A DNA stretch of 64,000 nt. Source: Desulfitobacterium sp038181555 (lineage in GTDB: Bacteria; Bacillota; Desulfitobacteriia; Desulfitobacteriales; Desulfitobacteriaceae). Below, piece by piece: positions 8,594 through 17,158 of the stretch. The first letter of the stretch is position 1, and every line of letters begins with the position of its first letter. The stretch is taken from contig NZ_JBBWUA010000013.1 in the NCBI RefSeq assembly GCF_038181555.1, positions 1 through 64,000 on the forward strand. Direction: 5' to 3'. The notes under the pieces are model-generated. The model saw only the letters and a list, made by a program, of their open reading frames with translations. It did no database searches and was not told the origin of the DNA. The position numbers were made by a program, and so were the translations under genes.

Positions 8594-9868
8594 TCATTCT
8601 ATACTTTCGACAAAAACTCCCGCTCCGTTAGGAATCACAATGATATCAGCTTCCGGATGAGTATAGTCATAAGCTTTGGCCAAGGCTTCATCGAGGGTTG
8701 TGGCACAATCCAAGCCCATAGCTTGAAGATCGTGAGGTTTAACTCCTTCGGTGACCACAATGACTTTATAATCTAGGAGAATTCGCACGAGAATCTGGAC
8801 TTGCCATTGATCAAGATCTGTAGCGGTAGGTTCGGTAGCACGGATATCTTCCAGTATGGCTCTTGCTCCTCCTGGATTCAACAGCATTCTATGGAAGGTA
8901 TCACCGCCGATCCCGTCGATACAAGAAGCGGCAGTAATAATTACACCACCTTTTTTGGCTACATATTCAGCTGTGCGCATGCTTTTGACTGCTTGGTATA
9001 AGTTTTGATCAAGAGGATAACCGCCATTACTGGTCAGAACAATCTCCGCACGCTTAGAGGTCAGTTTCGTAAGCTTTTCAGTAAATTGCACACCATGGGC
9101 AAAGGCCTTTTCGGGATGCCCTGCAAAGGCTCCGATGATATTTTTTTCTTCATCAAGGGTAACATTGAGGATGAATTTTAAACCCGCTTGACGAGCGGCA
9201 TCCTCCATATCTCTATGAAAGATGTTACCTTGAATCGTTCCGGATTGGGTCTTGGGATGGTCGATAAATCCGGCGGAATGATTGATTAAGATGGTTTCCC
9301 GACCGGAGATGCCCGGCATGATGCTTTTTCTGCCGCCGGAATAGCCTGCAAAGAAATGGGGCTCAATGAAGCCCTCGGCTAGCAACAAATCTGCTTCCAC
9401 AGCCAAACGATTAACCCAGAAGGGTGCCCCTGATGGAAGATTTTCCAGTCTAAGCAAAGTCGAATAATCATCTGCTTTATGAATAACAAATTTCTCTTGA
9501 GCTACAATCTCGGCTCCGAATTTATCCACCATCTCTTGGTCTGTAGGGGCTCTGTGGAGACCGGTTGCTATTAGGATCGTAATCTCTGCAGAAGGGTTGC
9601 CCTCTCGGATATTCTTTAAAATAAAGGGAAGAGTCTGCTTGCTGGGCAGAGGTCGCGTATGGTCACTGGTCACCACTACAATTTTTTTAGCTTTCCGAGC
9701 CAATTCTTGAAGAGTGGGACTTTCAATGGGGGTTGCTAAAGCATCTTGTACTAAGGCGAGAGGATCTTTTTCTGGAGCATAGTTGTCTAAGGTTAAAATG
9801 CCAGCTAATCGATCATCGGGAATCGTGGTTTCCAGATATGAAGTACCATAGGGTAAGCGAATCTGCAT
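8594..9868 (-). CDS. larA: LarA-family nickel-dependent lactate racemase or related 2-hydroxyacid racemase/epimerase
   Basis: 424 residues matching the LarA (DUF2088) family over the whole length. Visible signatures are VVVTSDHTRPLP near residue 75, LIATGLHRAPTDQE near 110, and EPHFFAGYSGGRKSIMPG, which holds the ligand-bearing segment and the lysine that carries the nickel-pincer nucleotide in characterised LarA. I took the start at 9868 because AGGAGG precedes it at good spacing; the in-frame extension to 9889 would include that ribosome binding site. No larB, larC or larE maturation genes lie nearby, so the cofactor must be made elsewhere. LarA paralogues act on several 2-hydroxyacids, so the substrate need not be lactate. 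Confidence 0.85.
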   Translation of the reverse strand: MQIRLPYGTSYLETTIPDDRLAGILTLDNYAPEKDPLALVQDALATPIESPTLQELARKAKKIVVVTSDHTRPLPSKQTLPFILKNIREGNPSAEITILIATGLHRAPTDQEMVDKFGAEIVAQEKFVIHKADDYSTLLRLENLPSGAPFWVNRLAVEADLLLAEGFIEPHFFAGYSGGRKSIMPGISGRETILINHSAGFIDHPKTQSGTIQGNIFHRDMEDAARQAGLKFILNVTLDEEKNIIGAFAGHPEKAFAHGVQFTEKLTKLTSKRAEIVLTSNGGYPLDQNLYQAVKSMRTAEYVAKKGGVIITAASCIDGIGGDTFHRMLLNPGGARAILEDIRATEPTATDLDQWQVQILVRILLDYKVIVVTEGVKPHDLQAMGLDCATTLDEALAKAYDYTHPEADIIVIPNGAGVFVESIE

Positions 9869-10128
9869 GCGATTTCCTCCTGTCATCACTATCTAGAGTT
9901 GCCATAATTTTTACTCTATTTCTCTTCCTATAGCTTAAAGTCCTTTTTTGAATCAGATTTCTTCGCTAATGTGAGTCTACTAATATATAGATCATGTGTT
10001 AATAGTCAAAGCTCGGTTAGATGGGTATAATAAGGGTGATATTGGGTTGTTTATCAAAGGATGGTTAACGTTCAGAGCGGGTGGATTCCTCTCTATCGAA
10101 GTCTAGTTTAATTAAGGAGGTAACAAAT

Positions 10129-11196
10129 TTGAAAAAATATTCTATAATCATCGGCTTAATAACTTTGCTTGGTGCACTCCTTCTTCTTGGGGGATGTGGT
10201 ACAACTCAAGAAAATCCCCCTACCGGCAACAACCCGGTTGAGCAACCAGCGCAGGAGGATAAATTTGCTTACTACCTTGCTTACCAAGAAAATACGAGAT
10301 ATGTGTATGAAGGCCAAGGCAACGAGTATGCATCTTATGACATCTATGTCGATTACTCGACAGGTGACAGGGTGCAATTGCGGACGAATAATGGTGGCAC
10401 TGAGATGGTACGCGTGTTAGTACTGGATGCCGGACAAATAGTCCAGCAGTTAGCTCAAGGAGAGACCTATTACCGCGAGGATTTGACCAAGAGTCCAAAA
10501 CTAAATAAAAACGGGGAAGTTCTTCTGAAGGAGCCTTTGACAAAAGGGACAACCTGGACCTTAGCAGATAACCGCAAACGCACCATTACCAACGTGGATG
10601 CAGCCCTTTCCACGCCTTCCGGGAACTATAAAGTTGTAGAGGTGACCACGGAAGGAAATGATAGCAAAGTTATAGACTATTATGCACCTAATGTGGGGCT
10701 GGTCAAAACAGTATTTAAAGGTACCGATGGGTTTGAAGTGACGTCCACCTTAAGCAAGTTAGAGAAGAACACCCCTTTGGTGCAAAATGTTAGGGCCTAT
10801 TATCCCAACATAGATGACGGAAAGATCCATACCACCTCACTACAATTATCCTTTAAGACCAACGATATAACGAAGCAGGTTTTTGAAGGGGAATTCAAAA
10901 AGCAGGCCGCTAATCATGGCAAGCTTATTGGAGAGAATGTTAAAATTAAGAGCCTTTATCTCAATCAAGATGGACGAGTTTATGTAGACTTTACCAAAAA
11001 CTTAGTCACAGAAATGAATGCTGGAGCAGGCTATGAAGGAATGATCCTACAAAGCATTGTTAATACTCTAGGCGATTATTATGGAGTAAGTGAAGTAAAC
11101 CTTACTATAGAAGGAGAACCCTATGCTTCTGGGCATGTGGAAATGAAAAAAGGGGAGTTCTTCAAAGTAAACAAGAATAACGTCGTGGAAAAATAA
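10129..11196 (+). CDS. Lipoprotein with C-terminal GerMN domain
   Basis: 355 residues from a TTG start with AAGGAGG eight bases upstream; the ATG-like extension to 10081 lacks such a site. A signal peptide with a lipobox ends LLLLGGC, with the lipidated Cys near residue 23, followed by a Pro/Asn/Gln-rich linker. The middle (about 60-225) is a beta-rich region of unknown family. The last about 120 residues, with SLYLNQDGRVYVDFTKNL and LQSIVNTLGDYYGVSEVNLTIEG as separate landmarks, match the GerMN domain found in spore germination protein GerM and many anchored lipoproteins. It is a single gene. A role in the spore or cell envelope is likely but unproven. Confidence 0.8.
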   Translation: MKKYSIIIGLITLLGALLLLGGCGTTQENPPTGNNPVEQPAQEDKFAYYLAYQENTRYVYEGQGNEYASYDIYVDYSTGDRVQLRTNNGGTEMVRVLVLDAGQIVQQLAQGETYYREDLTKSPKLNKNGEVLLKEPLTKGTTWTLADNRKRTITNVDAALSTPSGNYKVVEVTTEGNDSKVIDYYAPNVGLVKTVFKGTDGFEVTSTLSKLEKNTPLVQNVRAYYPNIDDGKIHTTSLQLSFKTNDITKQVFEGEFKKQAANHGKLIGENVKIKSLYLNQDGRVYVDFTKNLVTEMNAGAGYEGMILQSIVNTLGDYYGVSEVNLTIEGEPYASGHVEMKKGEFFKVNKNNVVEK

Positions 11197-11592
11197 AAGC
11201 ATTTGATTTTGTTGAAGATAGATTGTGTAAAGTAAAATAACTAACTCAAATAAGTTTATAGATGGTTTTTGCAATTAAATAATTGATATAACACAAGAAC
11301 AGGTGGAGCTTTCACCTGTTCCTGTGTTATACTGACAGACTTCTATGTAGCTAAGGTCTTCGTCGTTTACTTATTACTAAATATCTGCAGTTTGGTAGCT
11401 ACCTCGCCAGCTGCCTCGCTAGCTACTTCGCCTGTTTGCCCGTCAACACCGAACGAGTGCTAGGATTGTGTCTTCTGGCGACTGCTTAGTTTTGTAAGAA
11501 CAGAAATGGTCTTGAATTAAGTGCTAAATTGTGTTCTAATAGATGTGTTGACAATAATGAAACAACGTTTCACTGAAAGGGGCCGCTTCATC
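11197..11592 (+). other. 396-bp intergenic region with stem-loop and 12-bp repeats
   Basis: No convincing gene is seen. A strong stem-loop at 11289-11330 (AACACAAGAACAGGTG against CACCTGTTCCTGTGTT) follows the GerMN gene but lacks a T-run. Three 12-bp tandem repeats lie at 11397-11432. Near the right end TTGACA at 11548 could be a -35 box for the transporter gene. Confidence 0.5.
11397..11432 (+). repeat. Three tandem 12-bp repeats
   Basis: AGCTACCTCGCC, AGCTGCCTCGCT and AGCTACTTCGCC stand head to tail, with no supported reading frame through them. Confidence 0.8.
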
Positions 11593-12747
11593 GTGCAAGA
11601 ACGTCATCCTATTAAGTACTTAGCGCCTGCCTGGTTTGCCGTCATCATGGGTACCGGCGGACTAGCCAATATATTATATCTTTGGCAAGATGTCTTTCCC
11701 CTAGGGCACTTTCTAGGTATAGCCATAGCGGCTTTAGCTGATGTACTTTATTTCTTCGTTTTGGTTCCTTGGGTGATCCGCTGGACAAAGTATTTTCCCT
11801 ATGCTTATCGGGATTTGAATCATCCCTTGGCGGGGAACTTTTTCGTAACTATGCCTGTTGCAACTACAATTTTAGGGACAAATATCTATCTAATCTGGAG
11901 TCATTATTTAAGTGGGGCGCTAACCTATTCTCTGATTTTCAGTGTCTGGATTATTGCCATCATCGGGGTCACTTTCTTTACCTTTTATAGCACCTTTAGA
12001 TTCATGCGAGCAGAAGAAACCCCCAAGCCGGAGATGATCAATTTTTCCTGGATTATGGCTCCTATCGCCAATATGGCTGTGTCTTTGATTGGGAATCCTG
12101 TCCTTGAGCTTACAATGAAAATGAAGCCTTCTTGGGGTGTCTCCGTACTCATCACCAATACCGCCTTATTCGGTATCGGCTTTTTCCTTTTTATCTTTAT
12201 AAGTGCCATAGTTTTTGTCCGTTTAGCATACCATCCTCTTCCTCCTGCAGAGACGATCCCCTCCTTTGGTATTTTCGTCAGTGCGGTGGGGCTTGCTGTA
12301 AGTGCCATCATCGATCAATCAAAGCATGCTCATAGTCTTGGCCTTTTAGCTAACACGGATTTAGCAAATTTAATTGCCGCAGTGATCTGGGGTTTTGGTA
12401 TCTGGATTGTGGGCATTATCGCGATTATTAGTATCAATCAAATGCGCAAGGGTGGAATTCCCTTTAGCATGGGCTGGTGGGCATATATCTTCCCCTTGGC
12501 GGCGTATACGATTTCCAGCCAAAAGATTGCTTCTATCTATTTGACCCCTCTAACAACGGGCTACACTGTTTTTTTAACTGTGCTTCTGGTTCTGCTTTGG
12601 GGATATACTTTTGTGAATACAGCAAGGGGAGCAATAAGTGGGAAGCTCTTTACCGGTACTCCCATTCCTGAGGCAGCTAAGAATGAGCCGGCCTGTTCAA
12701 CTATCTGTAAGTCTGAATACGGTTCTTCCGCCCTCACTCAAGATTGA
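11593..12747 (+). CDS. TDT-family C4-dicarboxylate/malate transporter (tellurite-resistance/dicarboxylate transporter)
   Basis: About 384 residues, with roughly ten hydrophobic segments. The N-terminal HPIKYLAPAWFAVIMGTGG resembles the first helix of TDT-family carriers such as Mae1, TehA and the SLAC1-like channels. The start is uncertain. GTG 11593 has GAAAGGGG upstream; in-frame ATG 11557 and 11521 lack a ribosome binding site. A cytoplasmic membrane carrier for malate or related C4 acids fits the neighbouring malic enzyme and citrate synthase genes. A shortened paralogue lies at 14129. A perfect terminator follows at 12802-12855. Confidence 0.82.
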   Translation: MQERHPIKYLAPAWFAVIMGTGGLANILYLWQDVFPLGHFLGIAIAALADVLYFFVLVPWVIRWTKYFPYAYRDLNHPLAGNFFVTMPVATTILGTNIYLIWSHYLSGALTYSLIFSVWIIAIIGVTFFTFYSTFRFMRAEETPKPEMINFSWIMAPIANMAVSLIGNPVLELTMKMKPSWGVSVLITNTALFGIGFFLFIFISAIVFVRLAYHPLPPAETIPSFGIFVSAVGLAVSAIIDQSKHAHSLGLLANTDLANLIAAVIWGFGIWIVGIIAIISINQMRKGGIPFSMGWWAYIFPLAAYTISSQKIASIYLTPLTTGYTVFLTVLLVLLWGYTFVNTARGAISGKLFTGTPIPEAAKNEPACSTICKSEYGSSALTQD

Positions 12748-12801
12748 AGATCAGGGCTGCTTTGACAGCATAATGATAGTTCAGAACATTAAAGTGAACA
12801 A

Positions 12802-12855
12802 AGGGGAGGTTGCTAACTGCTTTTTATGTAGTTAGCAACCTCCCCTCTTTTTTTT
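12802..12855 (+). terminator. Strong rho-independent terminator
   Basis: A 17-bp stem (AGGGGAGGTTGCTAACT against its exact complement at 12830-12846) is followed by a run of eight T. It ends the TDT transporter transcript. Confidence 0.93.
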
Positions 12856-12962
12856 GTCAGAAAGTACAACTTCGTTGATACTTTCCTCCTGTACAGGGCA
12901 ACTAGGTAACTGCCCTCGCTAAGGCTTGGCACCAGCCAAGTTTTCTTTGTAATTATCTATCG

Positions 12963-13856
12963 TTAGTAGGATTCTATAAGGTGATAATTTGCTTTTAAAA
13001 AGGCTAATAGTTCGTGAGCAGCATGAGGAAGGTAACGCCCCTTTTTCCAGGTTAAGGCCAATTGCAAGCATAAATTCGTATCCGCAAAGGGGCGGTAGGT
13101 AATCGACTGGGGGTTCAGAGTCTGGCATATTTTAGTGGGCAGGAGAGCTAACCCCAGCTTAGCAGCCACCATTTGAGTCATCAGCTCACGTTGCGAGGTT
13201 TCAAAAGCAATTTCTGGAGTAATTCCTGCATTTTTACACCCAGCAATAATAATGTCGTGAAGCTTATAGTCGTTATTGTAGAGGATTAATTGCTCTCCTT
13301 CAAAATCTTTATAATCAATGAGGTCATATGGAGCTAAGCGATGGGTAGGGTGCATAATGACGCTGAGAGGGTCTTGCTCGAACCAAATCCATTCAAAGAG
13401 GTCAGGGCTTTCCGGCGTAAAAATCCCAAAATCCAGTAAGCCGTCGAGGAGGGAAGCTTCGATCTTCTTGGGTCCATACTCGAAAAGATGAATTTGAATT
13501 TTTGGATACTCATTTTTAAAAGCACCAAGCATATGAGAGAAGGTTGTAACAGCCGTAATCGGAGGGAGTCCGATGTGGATCTTTCCTGTTTGTAATTTTG
13601 CCAGACCTTCTAATTGAGTGTTGATATTTCTGAAGGCAGCCACAATTTGCTGAGCTTGGTCAAGTACAAGCTCTCCGGCGTCTGTCAGTTTTACATACTT
13701 TGTACTGCGATAGAATAAGGTTTTTCCCAACTCTGCCTCCAGATCCTTAATCGCTTTGCTGATTGAGGGCTGAGAGGTATGGGTTACTTCAGCTGCGATG
13801 CTGAAGCTTTTGTGACGTGCAACTTCGATGAAATATTCTAAATGCCGTATTTCCAC
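12963..13856 (-). CDS. LysR-family transcriptional regulator (CitR/CcpC-like in context)
   Basis: About 297 residues. The N-terminal winged helix (IRHLEYFIEVARHKSFSIAA and SQPSISKAIKDLEAELG) is the LysR DNA-binding domain; the rest is the periplasmic-binding-protein-like effector domain. I prefer GTG 13856, with GGTGGAGGG upstream, over GTG 13868. It is divergent from the short TDT paralogue at 14129 and lies among carboxylic-acid genes, so a C4 or C6 acid is the likely effector. A perfect 17-bp palindrome lies 33 bases upstream of the start, and a related bipartite motif lies upstream of the CitE-like/malic enzyme operon, suggesting autoregulation and control of that operon. Confidence 0.88.
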   Translation of the reverse strand: MEIRHLEYFIEVARHKSFSIAAEVTHTSQPSISKAIKDLEAELGKTLFYRSTKYVKLTDAGELVLDQAQQIVAAFRNINTQLEGLAKLQTGKIHIGLPPITAVTTFSHMLGAFKNEYPKIQIHLFEYGPKKIEASLLDGLLDFGIFTPESPDLFEWIWFEQDPLSVIMHPTHRLAPYDLIDYKDFEGEQLILYNNDYKLHDIIIAGCKNAGITPEIAFETSQRELMTQMVAAKLGLALLPTKICQTLNPQSITYRPFADTNLCLQLALTWKKGRYLPHAAHELLAFLKANYHLIESY

Positions 13857-13888
13857 GTATCCCTCCACCTTTGCGTTTATTCTTTGTC

Positions 13889-13920
13889 CGAATACACCGT
13901 ATTCGTAACGAGTATTTTAC
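13889..13920. promoter_or_regulatory. Candidate LysR operator (palindrome plus bipartite motif)
   Basis: CGAATAC-acc-GTATTCG (13889-13905) is a perfect inverted repeat. It overlaps GTATTC-N7-GTATTTTAC (13899-13920), which recurs with identical spacing at 16128-16149. It lies just upstream of the lysR start. Binding by this LysR is inferred. Confidence 0.6.
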
Positions 13921-14128
13921 ATGTTCATAGATGATAATTAAAATGGGGATTAGAAGTGAGAAAAATCTGAAGAATATAATATTTGTGAGATTTGTTCAGC
14001 AATTAGTTTCACAATGGGATGGATAAAAAATTGCAATAGATTAATGCCTTTAATTATAATGCAAATTTTCGAAATCCTCTAGGCTGAACTTGGTTGAATG
14101 GATCGATCATTCTGAAAGGGTTAATGCT

Positions 14129-14833
14129 ATGCCCAAAAAATGTTCTTTGAAGTATCGAAGCTTTGTTTGTTTAGCGATCATTGTTGGAATGGGGAGCTGG
14201 ACAAATATCCTCTATCCATGGATGCCAAAGGTGATGTCTTTTTTCAACCCTTCGCATGTGTGTATTCTACTATTCTCATTATGGATTTTATCAGCAATCG
14301 GTGTTTCCTTCTTTATATATAGGAAGATATCCTTTCGGAAAGCGTTACGAGACAGAACTTTCGTTACCCGGATCGTTGAACAGTCGCTTACCTCTGCTGA
14401 GCTCAACTCTTTTTTGGTCTACCTCCTCGGAATTGTGGGATTGGCCATAGGCATAATCTTTAATCTTGCTGAAAACCTGCAGCTTATGGGTTTGGTGGAT
14501 GGTGCTCAACTCCTTAAGTTACTGGCTTGCTGTTTTTGGGGCTTCGGCGTTTGGATTATTGGATTTACCCTTATTCCGTGGTGCTATCACAAGTGGACAA
14601 AGAAGATGCCAATCAAAATCGAGTGGGGGATATTCATTTTTTCATTCCAAGTGTATACGATCGCCAGCCAAAAGATTGCTGAAGAATTTCTTTCTCCATT
14701 GACTTCGGGAGTTTCACTCTTCCTAACCTTCTTTCTTACTGTACATTGGCTCTGTTTTTGGAGAAGTAAGGTAGGGATAGTCATTCACTCCATAGGTTAT
14801 TTGGATATGAAACAAAAGAGAAGTAGAGTTTAA
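14129..14833 (+). CDS. Shortened TDT-family transporter paralogue
   Basis: 234 residues, clearly derived from the TDT family but only about 60 percent of normal length. The N-terminal block (YRSFVCLAIIVGMGSWTNIL) and the C-terminal half (WGFGVWIIGFTLIPW, YTIASQKIAEEFLSPLT) match the transporter at 11593 (WGFGIWIVG, YTISSQKIASIYLTPLT). The central helices of that protein are absent. The frame is intact, with GAAAGGG before ATG 14129. It could be a decaying gene after an internal deletion, or a retained small membrane protein. It is divergent from lysR, and the candidate LysR operator lies between them. Confidence 0.7.
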   Translation: MPKKCSLKYRSFVCLAIIVGMGSWTNILYPWMPKVMSFFNPSHVCILLFSLWILSAIGVSFFIYRKISFRKALRDRTFVTRIVEQSLTSAELNSFLVYLLGIVGLAIGIIFNLAENLQLMGLVDGAQLLKLLACCFWGFGVWIIGFTLIPWCYHKWTKKMPIKIEWGIFIFSFQVYTIASQKIAEEFLSPLTSGVSLFLTFFLTVHWLCFWRSKVGIVIHSIGYLDMKQKRSRV

Positions 14834-14866
14834 GTTCTTCTATTGAACATAAACTCTACTTCTTTA
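14819..14866 (+). terminator. Terminator overlapping the end of the short TDT gene
   Basis: AGAAGTAGAGTTTA pairs with TAAACTCTACTTCT across a 17-base loop, followed by TTT. The 5' arm covers the stop codon of the short transporter gene. Confidence 0.75.
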
Positions 14867-14989
14867 GCATTAACACCGGACTAACATTCAGAGAGGGATT
14901 CCCCTCTAACGGGGTCTCGCTCATCAATTATGAAGTTATTCAAGTATGAAGTAAATCAATTTATGAAGATTATTAAATGCATTAAAGAT

Positions 14990-15901
14990 TCAAACCTGAT
15001 CCCAAGCCATTTTGAGTACTCTCTTCGCATTAGCGATAACCAATTCAGGGTCCTCGTCTATATAGGGTTTGACCTCTAAGCTGACAATCGGCCGGTTCTC
15101 TTTGTTAAGAAAACCAATCCTTAAGAGGACGCGGAGGTACTCCACAAGTTCTTTAACGTCATTTTCACTACCTGGGAAGCCAAATCGCGGATGTTCATCT
15201 CCATAAACGGGAGAGGATTTGTCCTTAACCAGAGTATTACCCATATGGGCATGAATAATATAGTCCTTTACAGGGATTAGAGATTCCTCGGGTGTTTCCC
15301 GAAGCTGAGGCAGGTGGCTTAAATCAACCATTAACCCAAAATTATTGTATTCCTGACATATTTCGCTAGCATAGCGTTTAGTCAATTCCACAGGTCCGAT
15401 GAGAGAACATTTGTCCACATCATAGTCAAACACTTCTATAGCGACCTTCATATCACCCTTAGATTTAGCATAGGCACATATTTCCTTAGTAGAACGAATT
15501 AGTGCCTGATAGGCCTCTTCTCTTTGAGCTTCTTCATATTTTCCGCTAAGGAAAGCAAAATCCTTTGCACCCATCTCATAGGCTTCATCGATACCCTCTT
15601 TAGTATTAGCGAGGGCTACTAATCTTTCTTCCTCGTTGAGGGAATTGAGGTTCTGCCTGGTGGTCAAGAGTCGGGGCATCCCTGCATAGGAAAATTCCAT
15701 ATGGGAGGTCTCGATGATCTGCTTAGCCTTTTTTCTTACGACAGGGTCCTTGATCCAGGTCATTTCGACTACTTCGAAGTAATCATCGAGAGCGATTGTT
15801 CTCAGAGTTTCCAGAATAGGCCCTTCTCCTTGGGCGGTGCTGGGATAGGCCATAAAATGAACTAGGCCTACTTTCATATACTTACGAAAGGATTCATTCA
15901 T
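14990..15901 (-). CDS. TIM-barrel sugar phosphate isomerase/epimerase family protein
   Basis: 303 residues of the AP-endonuclease-2/xylose isomerase-like TIM barrel family. The divalent-metal ligands of the family can be placed: Glu in VAIEVFDYD, Asp and His in MVDLSHLPQL, His in IIHAHMGNT, and Glu in VSLEVKPYI. AAGGAGG lies at good distance before ATG 15901. It is transcribed away from the CitE-like gene, with a 312-bp shared upstream region. Substrates in this family range from inosose to hydroxypyruvate and cannot be assigned from sequence alone. Confidence 0.75.
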   Translation of the reverse strand: MNESFRKYMKVGLVHFMAYPSTAQGEGPILETLRTIALDDYFEVVEMTWIKDPVVRKKAKQIIETSHMEFSYAGMPRLLTTRQNLNSLNEEERLVALANTKEGIDEAYEMGAKDFAFLSGKYEEAQREEAYQALIRSTKEICAYAKSKGDMKVAIEVFDYDVDKCSLIGPVELTKRYASEICQEYNNFGLMVDLSHLPQLRETPEESLIPVKDYIIHAHMGNTLVKDKSSPVYGDEHPRFGFPGSENDVKELVEYLRVLLRIGFLNKENRPIVSLEVKPYIDEDPELVIANAKRVLKMAWDQV

Positions 15902-16213
15902 AGGGCATCCTCCTTAATCTCATTAGTTAACAGGGAAGTATTCGATAGGTACTGGAGCGGAAAAGCAATCACCATAAGGGGTTCATCTATAGAATAAGGA
16001 GTATTTCAGAGAGAGTAAAATAATTATTTGGAATATTGAGTATTCGACAAAGGCATAAAAGAAGCGCGCTGTTTTAGAAAAGTGACATTCAGAACTTATT
16101 CAGTTTGTAAATATATCGTATTCAGATTAGGTATTTTACTTACCGCCATGAGGTATCTACAATGAAAGCATAACAAGCGTATGAAAATTCTGATTTGTAA
16201 GGAGGAAGTAAAA
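15902..16213. other. 312-bp divergent regulatory region
   Basis: No gene seen. It contains GAATA-ttgag-TATTC at 16031-16045 and the bipartite motif at 16128-16149, and should hold the promoters of both the TIM-barrel gene and the CitE-like operon. Confidence 0.5.
16128..16149. promoter_or_regulatory. Candidate LysR-type site upstream of the CitE-like/malic enzyme operon
   Basis: GTATTC-N7-GTATTTTAC is identical in both halves and in spacing to the copy upstream of lysR (13899-13920), although the 7-base spacers differ. It lies 64 bases upstream of the first start codon. Confidence 0.6.
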
Positions 16214-17101
16214 ATGACGATTATGAGATCAGTACTTTTTGTTGCCGGGAATGATAAGGAGGCCCTAGACGAGTCCTTAACCTATGGGGCGGATGCTCTT
16301 ATTTTGGATCTGGAGGACTTGGTACCACCCCTGGAAAAACCCAGAGCTCGCAAAATGGTTCGTGAGAATATTAAACACGCAGGCTCTCGAGGAGCTGAGG
16401 TGTGGGTACGGGTGAATGCATGGGAGACCAATATGACCGATGATGATTTGGAAGCCGCAGTGTGTGAAGGCCTTACAGGAATCAATCTCACTAAGGTTGC
16501 CGGCGCAGGCGATGTACAGCGCCTAGCCTGGAGGCTTGAAGAGCTGGAACGAAAGAATGGCCTGGAAGTAGGAAGCATAAAGGTCTGCCTACTTCTTGAG
16601 ACAGCGATCGGTATCATTCATGCTTATGAGTCTTGCGCTGCCAGCCCCCGAGTCGCCGCAGCAATTTTTGGAGCAGTAGATTTTACCCGTGATATGCAGG
16701 TTAAGCTGACCCCTGAAGCTAAAGAGCAGCAGTTCGCCCGTGGTTATGTTGCTGTTGCGGCTCGTGCTGCCGGTATTATAGCTCTGGATGCCCCTTTCCT
16801 GAATTATACGGATAAAGAAGCTTATGTACGCAATATTGCCGAAGGACGTCAGTTGGGGTATAAAGGCCGGATGATTGTTCACCCCAGTCTCGTAGAAGCT
16901 GCTAATCGTCTCTATTCTCCTGACCCAGAAGATGTACAATGGGCGAGAGAGATTAAGAAGGTTTTCGAAGAGGAAGCCATTGCTAAGGGGAAAGCGGCAA
17001 TCGTCTATAAGGATAAGCTAGTGGATACCCCCGTATATAGCAATGCTCTCGATATCCTTGCGAATCAAGCGGAGATAGACGCTAAGCTAGGACAGAAGTA
17101 A
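16214..17101 (+). CDS. HpcH/HpaI aldolase family, CitE-like lyase
   Basis: 295 residues. RSVLFVAGND, ALILDLEDLVPPLEKPRAR, VWVRVNAWET, CLLLETAIGI and GAVDFTRDM are successive signatures of the CitE-like TIM barrel that cleaves citryl-, malyl- or citramalyl-CoA type thioesters; the acidic residues in LDLED and LLLET are Mg ligands. ATG 16214 has AAGGAGGAAG upstream; the in-frame ATG 16181 does not. No CitD, CitF or CitC genes of a full citrate lyase are present, so this is a stand-alone CitE-like enzyme. It precedes the malic enzyme by 57 bases, probably in one operon. Exact substrate is open. Confidence 0.83.
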   Translation: MTIMRSVLFVAGNDKEALDESLTYGADALILDLEDLVPPLEKPRARKMVRENIKHAGSRGAEVWVRVNAWETNMTDDDLEAAVCEGLTGINLTKVAGAGDVQRLAWRLEELERKNGLEVGSIKVCLLLETAIGIIHAYESCAASPRVAAAIFGAVDFTRDMQVKLTPEAKEQQFARGYVAVAARAAGIIALDAPFLNYTDKEAYVRNIAEGRQLGYKGRMIVHPSLVEAANRLYSPDPEDVQWAREIKKVFEEEAIAKGKAAIVYKDKLVDTPVYSNALDILANQAEIDAKLGQK

Positions 17102-17158
17102 ATATTACTAAGGCAAGGTATAAATTTTATTAGAATAATAGATAAGGAAGTGTCTTAA

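Noticed and set aside
8462..9001. Plus-strand ORFs opposite larA and its terminator
   Set aside because: Antisense shadows of the larA-family gene without RBS.
12924..12950. Second terminator (CTTGG-caccag-CCAAG) after the TDT gene
   Set aside because: Weak 5-bp stem behind an already perfect terminator; may be chance.
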